Source: Erwinia sp. S63 (lineage in GTDB: Bacteria > Pseudomonadota > Gammaproteobacteria > Enterobacterales > Enterobacteriaceae). Taken from it: a stretch of DNA of 64,000 nucleotides. The DNA is taken from positions 186,001 to 250,000 of the forward strand of contig NZ_JACVUP010000006.1 in the NCBI RefSeq assembly GCF_016625195.1, written 5' to 3'. Under the pieces are notes generated by a model. That model did not search any database. It was not told the origin of the DNA and worked only from the letters and a program-made list of their open reading frames with translations. Shown here piece by piece: positions 23,629 to 31,639 of this stretch (position 1 is its first letter; each line of letters starts with the position of its first letter). Both the position numbers and the translations under genes were made by a program.

Positions 23629-25346
23629 GCAACGTCAGCAAACTTAACCTGGGCGCAGCAATGATGCAGCGGGGTCGTTCGCCAGCTCAGGCTAATGTCG
23701 GTACAGATGCCGCGCCTCTGCCGGTAAGCGAAATGGCAATGGTACTAACCCTTGACCAGTTACGACCCAACCCAGATAACCCGCGTAAAGGCCGAAATCC
23801 TCGCTATGAAGAGATAAAAGCTTCGGTGCGTGCACGCGGTCTCGATTCCATTCCTAAGGTCACGCGCGATCCCGATGGTGAAGACGTTTATATCTTCAGT
23901 GATGGGGGAAACACGCGATATCAGATCCTCTGTGAGCTCTGGCAGGAGACCGGTGATGAACGGTTTTACCGTGTTCACACAATTTTCAAACCATGGCCGG
24001 GCAGGCTCAAGTGCCTGGTGGGGCATCTGGCTGAGAATGAAGTCAGGGGAGACCTGAATTATATAGAGAAAGCGTTTGGTGTGCATAAAGCGCGCGTCAT
24101 TTATGAGGAGCAATTGGGTCGCGGTGTAACGTTGAGGGAGCTTTCTGACCTTCTCGGCAAGGAGGGCTATCCGATTGATAACTCCAGTGTAAGCCGTATG
24201 GAGGACACGCTTAACTATCTTTATCCTCATATGCCAAGGCTGCTGGAATCGGGTATGAGCCGGGCACAGACAATGCCTCTGCTCGGTCTTCGTTCATCTG
24301 CAATGAAGGTCTGGAAAATCTTCAGCGGTGATGTTAAGCCCGAAACTACTCTGGACGAAGTCTTTGGATCGACATGCAAGGGCTTTGATGAACCAGACTG
24401 CTATGCACTGGATGTGTTCAGGGATGAATTTATCGGCCAACTGGTTAAGGCATTGCCACATCCAAGCCTCAATTATGATCGCTGGCTGATTGAACTGGAC
24501 CCGCGCGAACAGAAACGTCGTGAGCAGTTTGGTGAACCGCCACCGTTGCCTGCGCTTACGCCGCCACCTGAACGGTCTACTGGTCGTGAACGCGCTGAGC
24601 CTGATGTAACTGTTCTGCCGGCGGATACTTCATCAGCCCAACAGCCAACGGGTCTCCGGACCGGTACGCTGACGTCTCCCGGCCGTCCTGAGCCCGCATC
24701 GGAACTGCATTTGAACGTTTCACTGCCAGACGAATTGTCAATGACTGCCGGAAGCGAGTCACGTCGCGAGGTGCAGAATGATTTGTTCGGTGGGCGTCCG
24801 GTCATCAGCGGCGACAGTGAAATCATAACGGAGGGAGATTCGTCTCCGTTCTCGTCTGAATTGGGGGCCGGCTCGCTTGTGTCAGCGTTCTCAGATTCGG
24901 AAGGTGCATCCTCTGCTGACGCAGTGAGTTCTGTTGCCTTCGCGGCAACTGGTCTTGAGCCGGTCAGCGACATCTGGCACATCCCGGCACTCCAGGATGA
25001 TGTCGAGCATCTGCAGGATATGGCATATCGCCTTGTGTTTGAGATTGCCGAAGCCATGGACTGCACGGACTGTGTTAGGGAGGATAAAAACCCTGTGTCT
25101 GCAGGATTTTCCGTCTCCGAGAGTGCCAGCGAATTTACACTCTTTCTGGCGGGCCTCTCCGGTTCACTCCCCAATACGCAGTTCAATATGTTCATGTTTT
25201 GTCTGAATTTCTTCGGCTCTCAAACACCTGCGGATACGGCAGTTTTTGACGATATCACGGTAGTGAAAACAATGCGCTTGATCCGCGTGATCCGCCGACT
25301 GCGTGAACTGCAGCGCCTGGCGGCTAAGGGAGGGGTAAATGTCTGA
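23625..25346 (+). CDS. parB: ParB-family partition protein, ICE PFGI-1 class
   Basis: A 573-residue protein. The N-terminal ParB/Srx domain includes LDQLRPNPDNPRKG (near residue 45) and the nuclease-like DGGNTRYQILCELW. A helix-turn-helix follows (VTLRELSDLLGKEGYPIDNSSVSRME). A long low-complexity Ser/Glu/Pro-rich linker occupies about residues 300-440, and the C-terminal 130 residues are helical. It is much longer than chromosomal ParB, as in the ICE PFGI-1 ParB family. It starts in ATGA overlap with dnaB. Role: segregation partner of ParA and possibly control of the replication genes. Confidence 0.88.
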   Translation: MSNVSKLNLGAAMMQRGRSPAQANVGTDAAPLPVSEMAMVLTLDQLRPNPDNPRKGRNPRYEEIKASVRARGLDSIPKVTRDPDGEDVYIFSDGGNTRYQILCELWQETGDERFYRVHTIFKPWPGRLKCLVGHLAENEVRGDLNYIEKAFGVHKARVIYEEQLGRGVTLRELSDLLGKEGYPIDNSSVSRMEDTLNYLYPHMPRLLESGMSRAQTMPLLGLRSSAMKVWKIFSGDVKPETTLDEVFGSTCKGFDEPDCYALDVFRDEFIGQLVKALPHPSLNYDRWLIELDPREQKRREQFGEPPPLPALTPPPERSTGRERAEPDVTVLPADTSSAQQPTGLRTGTLTSPGRPEPASELHLNVSLPDELSMTAGSESRREVQNDLFGGRPVISGDSEIITEGDSSPFSSELGAGSLVSAFSDSEGASSADAVSSVAFAATGLEPVSDIWHIPALQDDVEHLQDMAYRLVFEIAEAMDCTDCVREDKNPVSAGFSVSESASEFTLFLAGLSGSLPNTQFNMFMFCLNFFGSQTPADTAVFDDITVVKTMRLIRVIRRLRELQRLAAKGGVNV

Positions 25347-25593
25347 CGATCTCAATGATGAAATGGCACAGGCCAGCACTGCACTATTTACTCAGCGCGG
25401 CATCGATGCCATCCGTGCGCAGGTGCAGTGTGCGCGGCCTTCTAAAGAAATCTGCGAATGCTGCGGTGCGGAGATTCCGGCCGAACGGCAGCGTGCCGTC
25501 CCCGGCGTGGAGCTCTGTGCCGGTTGTCAGGACGTGAAGGAAAAGTTGATGCGTCATCGTTCGGCTGGCGGCAGGGGAAACGGATATGTCTGA
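25339..25593 (+). CDS. TraR/DksA-type zinc-finger protein
   Basis: An 84-residue protein with a four-cysteine zinc site (C39xxC42 and C60xxC63, in CECCGAEIP and LCAGCQ) after a short N-terminal helix, as in F-plasmid TraR and phage DksA-like proteins. These bind RNA polymerase in the secondary channel and adjust transcription without ppGpp. It overlaps the parB stop by 8 bp and the next start by 8 bp, so it belongs to the replication operon. An ICE-encoded TraR could favour ICE promoters in a stressed or newly entered cell (inference). Confidence 0.82.
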   Translation: MSDDLNDEMAQASTALFTQRGIDAIRAQVQCARPSKEICECCGAEIPAERQRAVPGVELCAGCQDVKEKLMRHRSAGGRGNGYV

Positions 25594-26329
25594 GCAGGCA
25601 AAAGTCATCGAACGTATCCGGCGCCTGATGGCGCTGGGTACCCGCAACAGTAACCCTCACGAAGCCGCGCGAGCTGTCATGCTGGCTCAGCGTTTGATGC
25701 AACGCCATGGCCTGACAACAGAGATGCTTTCGCTCAATGAGATTAGCGAGTCCGTCTGCCAGAGTCTGAGCAGCAATGCCGACAAAGTTCCGGCATGGCT
25801 GAGCTCGCTGGCAACCGTGGTCTGCATGGCCACAGGCAGCCGTTGCTGGTTCGGCTGGTATGCGCATACCAGCATTCAGGGCGTAAACAGCGTGCGCAGG
25901 TCACTGCACTTTTATGGATTTAACGAACGTCCTGAGGTAGCCAACTACATCTTCACCGTTCTGCAGAGGCAACTAAAGGTCGCGACGGACGCGCATATGG
26001 CAGGGTATCGCAGGCGCCGTATTCTTATCGGCACGCTGCGGCGGCGCGCCGACCAGTTCCGGGAGGGCTGGGTCGCCGGCGTCTGGCAGGTGCTGCAGTC
26101 CTTCGCCCCGACAGAAGATGAAAATGTCGTGCTCAAACGCTGGCTGTGCCAGCGTCATGCCGGTGAAGCGCTGGCAGGACTCAACGTACGGAATGCAGGG
26201 CGATGCCGCGGTGACAGACTGGCCCGGGTAAAGGGCTTTCTCGCCGGTCGTGAAACTGAATTACATCAGGGACTCGACGGCACGCTGGCCCCGCGACAGA
26301 TTACGGCGGAGGGCAATGCACATGACTGA
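25586..26329 (+). CDS. DUF2786 domain protein
   Basis: A 247-residue protein with the DUF2786 N-terminus (VIERIRRLMALGTRNSNPHEA, residues 8-28, then AQRLMQRHGL). It continues with the companion domain around SSLATVVCMATG and LHFYGFNERPEVANYIF. Its biochemical role is unknown; it is a regular member of the replication block of SPI-7-class ICEs. It overlaps the TraR-like gene upstream and a micro-ORF downstream. An Arg-rich stretch (MAGYRRRRILIGTLRRRADQ) could contact nucleic acid. Confidence 0.85.
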   Translation: MSEQAKVIERIRRLMALGTRNSNPHEAARAVMLAQRLMQRHGLTTEMLSLNEISESVCQSLSSNADKVPAWLSSLATVVCMATGSRCWFGWYAHTSIQGVNSVRRSLHFYGFNERPEVANYIFTVLQRQLKVATDAHMAGYRRRRILIGTLRRRADQFREGWVAGVWQVLQSFAPTEDENVVLKRWLCQRHAGEALAGLNVRNAGRCRGDRLARVKGFLAGRETELHQGLDGTLAPRQITAEGNAHD

Positions 26330-26417
26330 CTTTCTTTTATGGGTTGCCTGCCTGTCGGGCTGGGTTTTTGATGTCCTGCTCGTCGCTGACCAGACAATTT
26401 CAGGAGGTGGCCTGTGA
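26322..26417 (+). CDS. Candidate 31-residue membrane micro-protein
   Basis: ATG 26322 lies in ATGACTGA overlap with the DUF2786 stop, and the frame ends with TGA at 26415-26417 in GTGA overlap with the DUF2857 start. The peptide begins TDFLLWVACLSGWVFDVLLV, one clear hydrophobic helix. Precise overlaps on both sides suggest it is translated, either as a small membrane protein or as a coupling ORF that carries ribosomes to GTG 26414. Confidence 0.45.
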   Translation: MTDFLLWVACLSGWVFDVLLVADQTISGGGL

Positions 26418-27013
26418 GCCAGCATAATCTTTCCCAGGCCACCACGGCCATTCTCTCTTCTCTTCTTATGGACGTTAAGAGCGGCAATATCCGCCGCTGT
26501 GAGTCGCTTGGCATGTCGGTTGAGGAGATACGCGCACTCAGTCAGCTGAGCCTTGATGAGCTGCACTATCTCAGTCAGTCGCACGTTTCCGTTCTGGATA
26601 TCAGCCTGAATCATGAGAATTTCTGGCTGATGCTGAACCAGGCACGCAACGAACTTAAACGCATGCTGATGATTGATCGTGCGCTGGAGCTTGGTGGGTC
26701 GATGGAGTTGATCGATAAGTATTTTGGTCTTTCTCCTGCTGAGGTGAGCGCACGACGCCGACTGATGGGAATTGAGTCGCGCCAGGGGCGTACACAGTCT
26801 CTGACGGAGCCGCAGGATGCGGCGCTCTGGATCGAGTGGAAGGCGGCCGGACTCTCATCCCCCGACTCTCACCAGGCGCTGGAGGCGATGATGCTGGCGT
26901 CAGAACAGCACGGTCTGTCACTGACAGCGGTGTGGAGCCGGGTCAGCCAGTGGTGCCGCGAGGCAGGTGCTGCATCACGCCGTACAGAATCTAGCGTACG
27001 TAAGGAGGCATGA
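26414..27013 (+). CDS. DUF2857 protein, STY4526/YPO1902 family
   Basis: A 199-residue, largely helical protein of the DUF2857 family, named in annotation after the SPI-7 gene STY4526 and listed as a pathogenicity-island replication protein. Recognisable parts are NIRRCESLGMSVEEIRALSQLSLDELHYLSQSHV near the N-terminus and FGLSPAEVSARRRLMGI, which looks like a helix-turn-helix. GGAGGT lies upstream of the GTG start at 26414. It ends in ATGA-type overlap with the next gene. The role in replication is by association. Confidence 0.85.
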   Translation: MSQHNLSQATTAILSSLLMDVKSGNIRRCESLGMSVEEIRALSQLSLDELHYLSQSHVSVLDISLNHENFWLMLNQARNELKRMLMIDRALELGGSMELIDKYFGLSPAEVSARRRLMGIESRQGRTQSLTEPQDAALWIEWKAAGLSSPDSHQALEAMMLASEQHGLSLTAVWSRVSQWCREAGAASRRTESSVRKEA

Positions 27014-27243
27014 TGCAGCTGGGTGATTTCTCTCCCCGTCAGCAGGTGTCGCCGGCGGTAAGACGCCGGGCACAGACATTATTCCGGGCTGCATGCTGCG
27101 GACAAAAGGTGTTCCGCCGGTTGACCATGAACGGTTATCTCAAGATAGATGTGGGGCCGTTCTGGCGCATCCTCAGTAAGGACGGTGGCCGGCAGTGGTG
27201 GCTGATGGATCATGAAACCTACAACCGTGAAATTCGTCGGTAA
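27010..27243 (+). CDS. ParE-like toxin-domain protein
   Basis: A 77-residue basic protein with the pattern IDVGPFWRILSKDGGRQWWLMDHETYNREIRR, which I recognise from small ICE proteins annotated as ParE-like toxin domain. No cognate antitoxin gene adjoins it, and its fixed place between DUF2857 and the initiator in SPI-7-class elements argues for a role in replication control rather than a classical toxin-antitoxin pair. It overlaps the DUF2857 stop (ATGATG at 27010) and ends 13 bp before a leader-peptide ORF. Confidence 0.7.
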   Translation: MMQLGDFSPRQQVSPAVRRRAQTLFRAACCGQKVFRRLTMNGYLKIDVGPFWRILSKDGGRQWWLMDHETYNREIRR

Positions 27244-27256
27244 AGGACGACCGCTG

Positions 27257-27325
27257 ATGACCACACAGTGCCGGGTTTATCCCGGCATTGTGCTGTCTCA
27301 GGCAGAACAGGAGAGCATAAAATGA
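27257..27325 (+). CDS. Candidate 22-residue leader peptide coupled to the replication initiator
   Basis: ATG 27257 has AAAGGA 8 bp upstream, and the 22-codon frame ends with TGA at 27323-27325 in ATGA overlap with the initiator start (27322). Within it a 12-bp stem (27264-27275 with 27281-27292, one G-T pair, loop TTTAT) can form. Its centre is GTGCCGGG/CCCGGCAT. Leader peptides coupled to rep translation are known from IncFII and IncI plasmids. Here it would let ribosome traffic through the hairpin set initiator output. Confidence 0.5.
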   Translation: MTTQCRVYPGIVLSQAEQESIK

Positions 27326-28554
27326 CCATTCCGGCCGACAGCATCGTGGCGCACACGCTGTCCAGAATGCAGAAAAATCTTGAGCGGCGGTCTGATACTG
27401 GTGATGTCAGCCAGGAGCGCAGCGGCCTGCTGTTTATGGGCAACGTGCACGATGCTTTTCCGCGCAGGCTGTTTCTGGATACTCGTCTTTCACCGCTCGA
27501 TAAAACCGCCTGGGTAATGATCCGGCTTTATGCGCAGCAGAATGAGGGGGCCATTTTCCCTACCTATGATGAGCTGCAAGCGCAGCTCGCATCGGCACAC
27601 TCAGACAAAGCCTCCAGGGATACGGTCAGTCGCGTCCTGCTGATGTTGCGCCTCACCGGATGGCTCAGCCTGTGTAAGCGCGTGCGCGATGATCGCGGCC
27701 GCGTACGGGGGAACATTTACGCGCAGCATGATGAGCCACTGGGTTACCGCGATGCTGAAACTTTTGATCCGGGCTGGCTGAAGCTGGTCGAAGAAAGTTG
27801 CCTCAGTAAAAACAAAGCCGTCCGTATGACGGCGCTGGCCGTGGTCAATGACATCCTCCAGGATACGGGGATGCGTCACCGCCACAGTCGTCTCGCCCTG
27901 ATTGAGAGTCGCCTGTATGCACCGGGTACGCCCGTTCAGATGATCCGTAAGCAGCCGGATGGGCAGCAGAGTCCGGAAAACGGACTCAGTAAAAAAGGTA
28001 TAAAAAACAGGCAGGATTCACTGAGTCCGGAAACCGGACTCAGTGCACTTTCAGGCGATTTAACACCGGATCCGGAATCAGGACCTAGTCTTAAATCAAC
28101 GACTTACACCGGAGTCCGGAATCCGGACTGTAACGTACGTTCTTTCACACAGAGTGTGAATAAAAAAACGTACGTACCGGGCGCCGAACACTACCTGCCC
28201 GATGATTTCCTGGACAGTCTTAACAGCGAGGACCGCCAGATGCTGACTGTGCAGATGGCCTCGCTGCCTGAGGTTACCGCAAAGGCTCTGGGAGGCATGC
28301 TGCGTGAGCAACTCAACCGGGGCAGGCTGGGCAACCCTGCTGGCTGGCTTTTTTCCATGCTGCGCCGGGCGCGGAACGGTGAGCTGAAACTGTCAGATGA
28401 AACGACTAAAAGCGGTACTGCTGGAGGGTCTGCACGTCTGCCTGAGACGCGTAAAATTCCGCAAGCAAACCTGCCGATAATGCCCGCCAGCCGCCCGTCA
28501 CAGGAGCAGGTCAGGGCAATGATCGCTTCTATTCGAAGAAAAGTCAGCAACTGA
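27322..28554 (+). CDS. STY4528-family ICE replication initiator
   Basis: A 410-residue protein matching the STY4528-type pathogenicity-island replication protein. Its N-terminal winged helix-turn-helix part (FPTYDELQAQLASAHSDKAS, DTVSRVLLMLRLTGWLSLC) is joined by a low-complexity linker (about residues 210-280) to a C-terminal domain with LPDDFLDSLNSEDRQML and GNPAGWLFSMLRRARNGEL. AGGAGA precedes ATG 27322; the longer frame from 27268 is rejected. The linker-coding DNA holds a set of palindromic repeats, as the lambda O gene does. It likely binds them and recruits the ICE DnaB. Confidence 0.85.
   Translation: MTIPADSIVAHTLSRMQKNLERRSDTGDVSQERSGLLFMGNVHDAFPRRLFLDTRLSPLDKTAWVMIRLYAQQNEGAIFPTYDELQAQLASAHSDKASRDTVSRVLLMLRLTGWLSLCKRVRDDRGRVRGNIYAQHDEPLGYRDAETFDPGWLKLVEESCLSKNKAVRMTALAVVNDILQDTGMRHRHSRLALIESRLYAPGTPVQMIRKQPDGQQSPENGLSKKGIKNRQDSLSPETGLSALSGDLTPDPESGPSLKSTTYTGVRNPDCNVRSFTQSVNKKTYVPGAEHYLPDDFLDSLNSEDRQMLTVQMASLPEVTAKALGGMLREQLNRGRLGNPAGWLFSMLRRARNGELKLSDETTKSGTAGGSARLPETRKIPQANLPIMPASRPSQEQVRAMIASIRRKVSN
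27969..28176. other. Intragenic palindromic repeat cluster: candidate ICE replication origin
   Basis: There are four related dyads. GAGTCCG/CGGACTC lies at 27969-27975/27981-27987. CTGAGTCCGG/CCGGACTCAG lies at 28021-28030/28034-28043. CCGGATCCGG lies at 28066-28075 (degenerate). AGTCCGGA/TCCGGACT lies at 28113-28120/28122-28129. Copies 1-3 share a reading frame but copy 4 is shifted, so the conservation is at DNA level. Next come two ACGTACGT octamers (28133-28140, 28169-28176) enclosing TTCACAC/GTGTGAA (28145-28151/28155-28161) and an A-rich tract. The layout resembles the iterons inside lambda O. Confidence 0.6.
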
Positions 28555-28603
28555 ACTTTATGTTCTTAAGTCGGGGGCCAAGATGTATATGCATTCTACA
28601 TGT

Positions 28604-28643
28604 TCAAAAAGTGAGCTTGCTGCGGGGCGCAGCAAGGCTAAAA
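28604..28643. repeat. 40-bp direct repeat with hairpin, copy 1
   Basis: It contains a perfect 9-bp stem CTTGCTGCG (28616-28624)/CGCAGCAAG (28628-28636) with GGG loop, flanked by TCAAA and TAAAAA. A second copy lies 103 bp downstream at 28707-28746. The 28555-28857 gap holds no other gene-like feature. Confidence 0.75.
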
Positions 28644-28706
28644 ATTGTACAAAAGTGCTGTTAATGTAAGGGCATTGCCAAAGGAAAATCTGGAATACTG
28701 AATTGC

Positions 28707-28746
28707 TCAAATAATGAGCTTGCTGCGGGGCGCAGCAAGGTTAAAA
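28707..28746. repeat. 40-bp direct repeat with hairpin, copy 2
   Basis: The same 21-base hairpin as copy 1 (CTTGCTGCG at 28719-28727, CGCAGCAAG at 28731-28739), with small differences only in the flanks (TCAAATAATGAG against TCAAAAAGTGAG, GGTTAAAAA against GGCTAAAAA). Paired between the initiator and the PFL_4669 gene, the copies may be protein-binding sites, single-strand initiation sites or small-RNA elements. Confidence 0.75.
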
Positions 28747-28857
28747 AATGAACACCTCAATAATTACATGCTTATGATTAAGAGTTTCACATTGTTGTAA
28801 GTGCACAGGTTTCAGGACTATGCCTGCTCATCTTAACTGATACAGGTGACGACAACG

Positions 28858-29580
28858 ATGGCAGATCAAAAATTAACAAAGACTGGTTCGCTTCAGTCAG
28901 AGATGACAATTGCGCTCCACACAAACTACGCAATAGGTTTATGGCAGGGTCGCAAACCGGGTAAACAGGAGGGAGATGTTCCGGTTAAGCATGGCATTAT
29001 TGGAATGCCCCAGTTTTTTCATCGGGCAACGCTTATTAACCAGGACTCGCTCAAAAACAATCCGTGGGCAGATGAAGCCATGTACAGGCTTGAAGAAAAG
29101 CTGAAAGCAGCCACTGAAACAATGTCTCAATTGATTCAAAAGCTTGACCACGAAGTCGCCTTATTACCTAAAGGAGTAACTCTTACAGAAGTTGCATCGG
29201 TTGAACCTCTGGACATTCAGGTCTTTACACGTACTCCTCTGGGTTACAGATGTGTATTTCTTCTTGTTGGATTTGACCAGTTTGCCAAAAAGGTACTCCA
29301 GGCATCTCATTATGGTTTGATCACCCGTAACGCGCGCGATTCGTATCTTAGTGAAGGTGGAAGATTACTGCGTCAGATTTATGGAACAGTGCTCTCATAT
29401 CGTCGAGTGGAAGCTACCCGATTAGATGCGGCAGAGAATAATGATATTTGGAGAAAAGCCTGTGAAGATGCGGGGGAACCTGACCGTGCAGTCCTGCTGG
29501 GTCAGAAGCGTTCTGCTTTCTCTCCACCGGTTAATGAAGCAAGCGTGAACCTTTTACGCCTGCGTTATCAGTCTATCTGA
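28858..29580 (+). CDS. ICE protein, PFL_4669/TIGR03761 family
   Basis: A 240-residue protein of the ICE-specific TIGR03761 family. Characteristic stretches are SEMTIALHTNYAIGLWQGRKP near the start and FLLVGFDQFAKKVLQASHYGLI in the middle. Function unknown; its constant place beside topB suggests a DNA-processing or replication role. ATG 28858 with AGGTGA upstream is preferred over the GTG at 28846. The gene starts a new transcription unit after the repeat region and is followed 16 bp later by topB. Confidence 0.85.
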   Translation: MADQKLTKTGSLQSEMTIALHTNYAIGLWQGRKPGKQEGDVPVKHGIIGMPQFFHRATLINQDSLKNNPWADEAMYRLEEKLKAATETMSQLIQKLDHEVALLPKGVTLTEVASVEPLDIQVFTRTPLGYRCVFLLVGFDQFAKKVLQASHYGLITRNARDSYLSEGGRLLRQIYGTVLSYRRVEATRLDAAENNDIWRKACEDAGEPDRAVLLGQKRSAFSPPVNEASVNLLRLRYQSI

Positions 29581-29596
29581 GACGCCGGGGGCAGTC

Positions 29597-31609
29597 ATGC
29601 GGCTTTATATTTGTGAAAAGCCCTCTCAGGGGCGTGATCTTGCTGGCGTGCTGGGTGCAACTCGTCGCGGTGACGGATTTCTATCTGGCGTTGGTGTGAC
29701 CGTAACATGGGCAGTGGGACATCTCCTTGAAACGGCCCCCCCTGAAGCCTACGGTCAGCAGTACGGTAACCCCTGGTCGCTTTCAGCGCTTCCGATCCTG
29801 CCAGCTCCCTGGCAGGTCGTTGTGAAAAAGGACACGCAGGATCAGTTCAAAGTCATTGAACGGTTGCTTCGCCAGGTTGATGAAGTAGTCATTGCCACCG
29901 ATGCTGACCGTGAGGGTGAAGTCATTGCACGAGAGCTGCTGGATTACTGTCGGTGGGAAGGCCCGGTGCAACGGCTCTGGCTATCTGCACTGGATGAACC
30001 CAGCATCCGTACGGCACTTAAGGACCTCCGCCCCGGTCAGGCCACCCTCGGCATGTACCACGCCGGCCTGGGACGTGCACGTGCTGACTGGCTGATAGGG
30101 ATGAATCTCTCGCGGCTTTATACTCTGCGTGCTGCCGAATCGGGCTTTGACGGTGTGATATCCGTCGGGCGAGTGCAGACACCCACGCTTGCGCTGGTTG
30201 TCCGCCGGGATCGCGAGGTCGCGTCATTTGTACCGAAACCATACTGGCAGGTTAAAGCACATCTTTCTGCAGGTGGCCTCACCTTTCCCGCGCAGTGGGT
30301 GCCGGCAAAGGTTTATACCGATGAGGAAAAGCGCTGCGTTCATCAGAATATTGCGCAGCAGGTAGCTCAGCTCTGCCGGCAGACCGGCCGGGCTGTCGTC
30401 ACGGAGTGTGAGACGAAGCGGGAAAAGGTTGCAGCTCCTCTGGCTTTTTCGCTCGGTTCCCTGCAGCAGGCCTGCGGCAGGCTGTGGGACATGTCGCCGC
30501 AGCAGGTGCTGGATACCGCACAGAGCCTGTATGAAAAGCACAAGGCGACAAGCTATCCCCGCACCGACTGCGGTTACCTGCCTGAATCCATGCGGGAGGA
30601 AATCCCCGGCGTGCTCGATGCCATTGGCCGTACAGACCCGGAATGCGTGCCGTTGCTGACCCGTCTTGACCGGGCATTTATTTCGCGCATCTGGAATGAC
30701 AAAAAAATTACGGCACACCATGGCATTATCCCCACCCGAACCGCATTTCAGCTGTCGGCACTGACTGATCCTGAGCGTAACGTCTATCTTCTTATCCGTC
30801 GTAACTACCTCGCCCAGTTCCTGCCCCTGCATGAATCCGACATCACCCGGCTCCAGTTCGACATCGGCGGGCAGTTGTTCCGTACCACTGGGCGGACCGA
30901 GGCGATTAAGGGCTGGAAAGTTCTCTTCGAAAAAGCTGGAGATGAAGATGTGCAGGAGGATGACGAAGCAGCGCAGGTGCTGCCACCGCTCTCTCAGAAT
31001 GACGTCTGCGCCGTGACAGATGCTGAGGTTTCGCAGCTGATGACTCGACCGCCGCCGCACTACACCTTTGCCACGCTGATTGGTGCGATGATGAACGCCG
31101 CCGCTTTCGTTACGGATATAGCGCTACGTAAGGTACTGAAAGATAATGCGGGTCTGGGGACTGAGGCCACCCGTGCGGGCATCATTGAACAGCTGTTGAA
31201 TCGACGCTTTATTGTGCGTAAAGGCAGCAAGCTGATGGCAACAGAACTGGGTACTGACGTGATTGATGCGCTTCCCCCGCAACTGACTGAACCCGGTATG
31301 ACCGCGCTCTGGGAACAGGCTCTGGACGAGGTCGCTGCAGGGCGCATGTCTCTTAATGACTTTCTGCAGCGGCAGGCCGGCTGGACGCGCAATCTTGTCG
31401 GTCAGGGCGCGCAGCAACGGGTGAATATTCGCGTGCCTCCCTCCCCTCCCTGTCCGCTGTGCGGAAGCAAAACCCGCCTGCGAAAGGGAGAAAAGGGGGA
31501 GTTCTGGAGCTGCCAGCGCTATCCTGGGTGCAAAGGCGTTATTAATATCAGCGTCAGCAAAACCAGACGCCCCCGAAGACCTAAGTCTCCTGAATCAAAG
31601 AAGAATTAA
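29597..31609 (+). CDS. topB: DNA topoisomerase III
   Basis: A 670-residue type IA topoisomerase. It has the N-terminal Toprim domain (CEKPSQGRDLAGVLG and the acidic DADREGE), the active-site tyrosine in SYPRTD and a C-terminal four-cysteine zinc ribbon (CPLCGSKTRLRKG, then CQRYPGCKG). It relaxes or decatenates replicating or transferred ICE DNA. Its length matches ICE-borne TopB. It is followed by a structured intergenic region with a terminator, so the transcript probably ends at 31893. Confidence 0.95.
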   Translation: MRLYICEKPSQGRDLAGVLGATRRGDGFLSGVGVTVTWAVGHLLETAPPEAYGQQYGNPWSLSALPILPAPWQVVVKKDTQDQFKVIERLLRQVDEVVIATDADREGEVIARELLDYCRWEGPVQRLWLSALDEPSIRTALKDLRPGQATLGMYHAGLGRARADWLIGMNLSRLYTLRAAESGFDGVISVGRVQTPTLALVVRRDREVASFVPKPYWQVKAHLSAGGLTFPAQWVPAKVYTDEEKRCVHQNIAQQVAQLCRQTGRAVVTECETKREKVAAPLAFSLGSLQQACGRLWDMSPQQVLDTAQSLYEKHKATSYPRTDCGYLPESMREEIPGVLDAIGRTDPECVPLLTRLDRAFISRIWNDKKITAHHGIIPTRTAFQLSALTDPERNVYLLIRRNYLAQFLPLHESDITRLQFDIGGQLFRTTGRTEAIKGWKVLFEKAGDEDVQEDDEAAQVLPPLSQNDVCAVTDAEVSQLMTRPPPHYTFATLIGAMMNAAAFVTDIALRKVLKDNAGLGTEATRAGIIEQLLNRRFIVRKGSKLMATELGTDVIDALPPQLTEPGMTALWEQALDEVAAGRMSLNDFLQRQAGWTRNLVGQGAQQRVNIRVPPSPPCPLCGSKTRLRKGEKGEFWSCQRYPGCKGVINISVSKTRRPRRPKSPESKKN

Positions 31610-31639
31610 TCTGTTGTCTCCGATTGCGGGCCATCAGGG

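Noticed and set aside
24473..25195. A long minus-strand open frame (240 codons) opposite parB
   Set aside because: It mirrors the Ser/Glu/Pro-rich linker of parB, has no ribosome site and its composition follows from the sense codons.
27010..27243. A toxin-antitoxin pair formed by the ParE-like protein
   Set aside because: No antitoxin-like gene adjoins it; its neighbours are replication genes.
27970..28129. Tandem peptide repeat (SPENGLS, SPETGLS, DPESGPS) in the initiator
   Set aside because: The fourth DNA copy is in a different reading frame, so the repeat is explained better as DNA-level palindromes than as a protein repeat.
28604..28746. Two repeats as a mini CRISPR array
   Set aside because: Only two units, an internal perfect hairpin, a 63-bp interval and no cas genes in the window.
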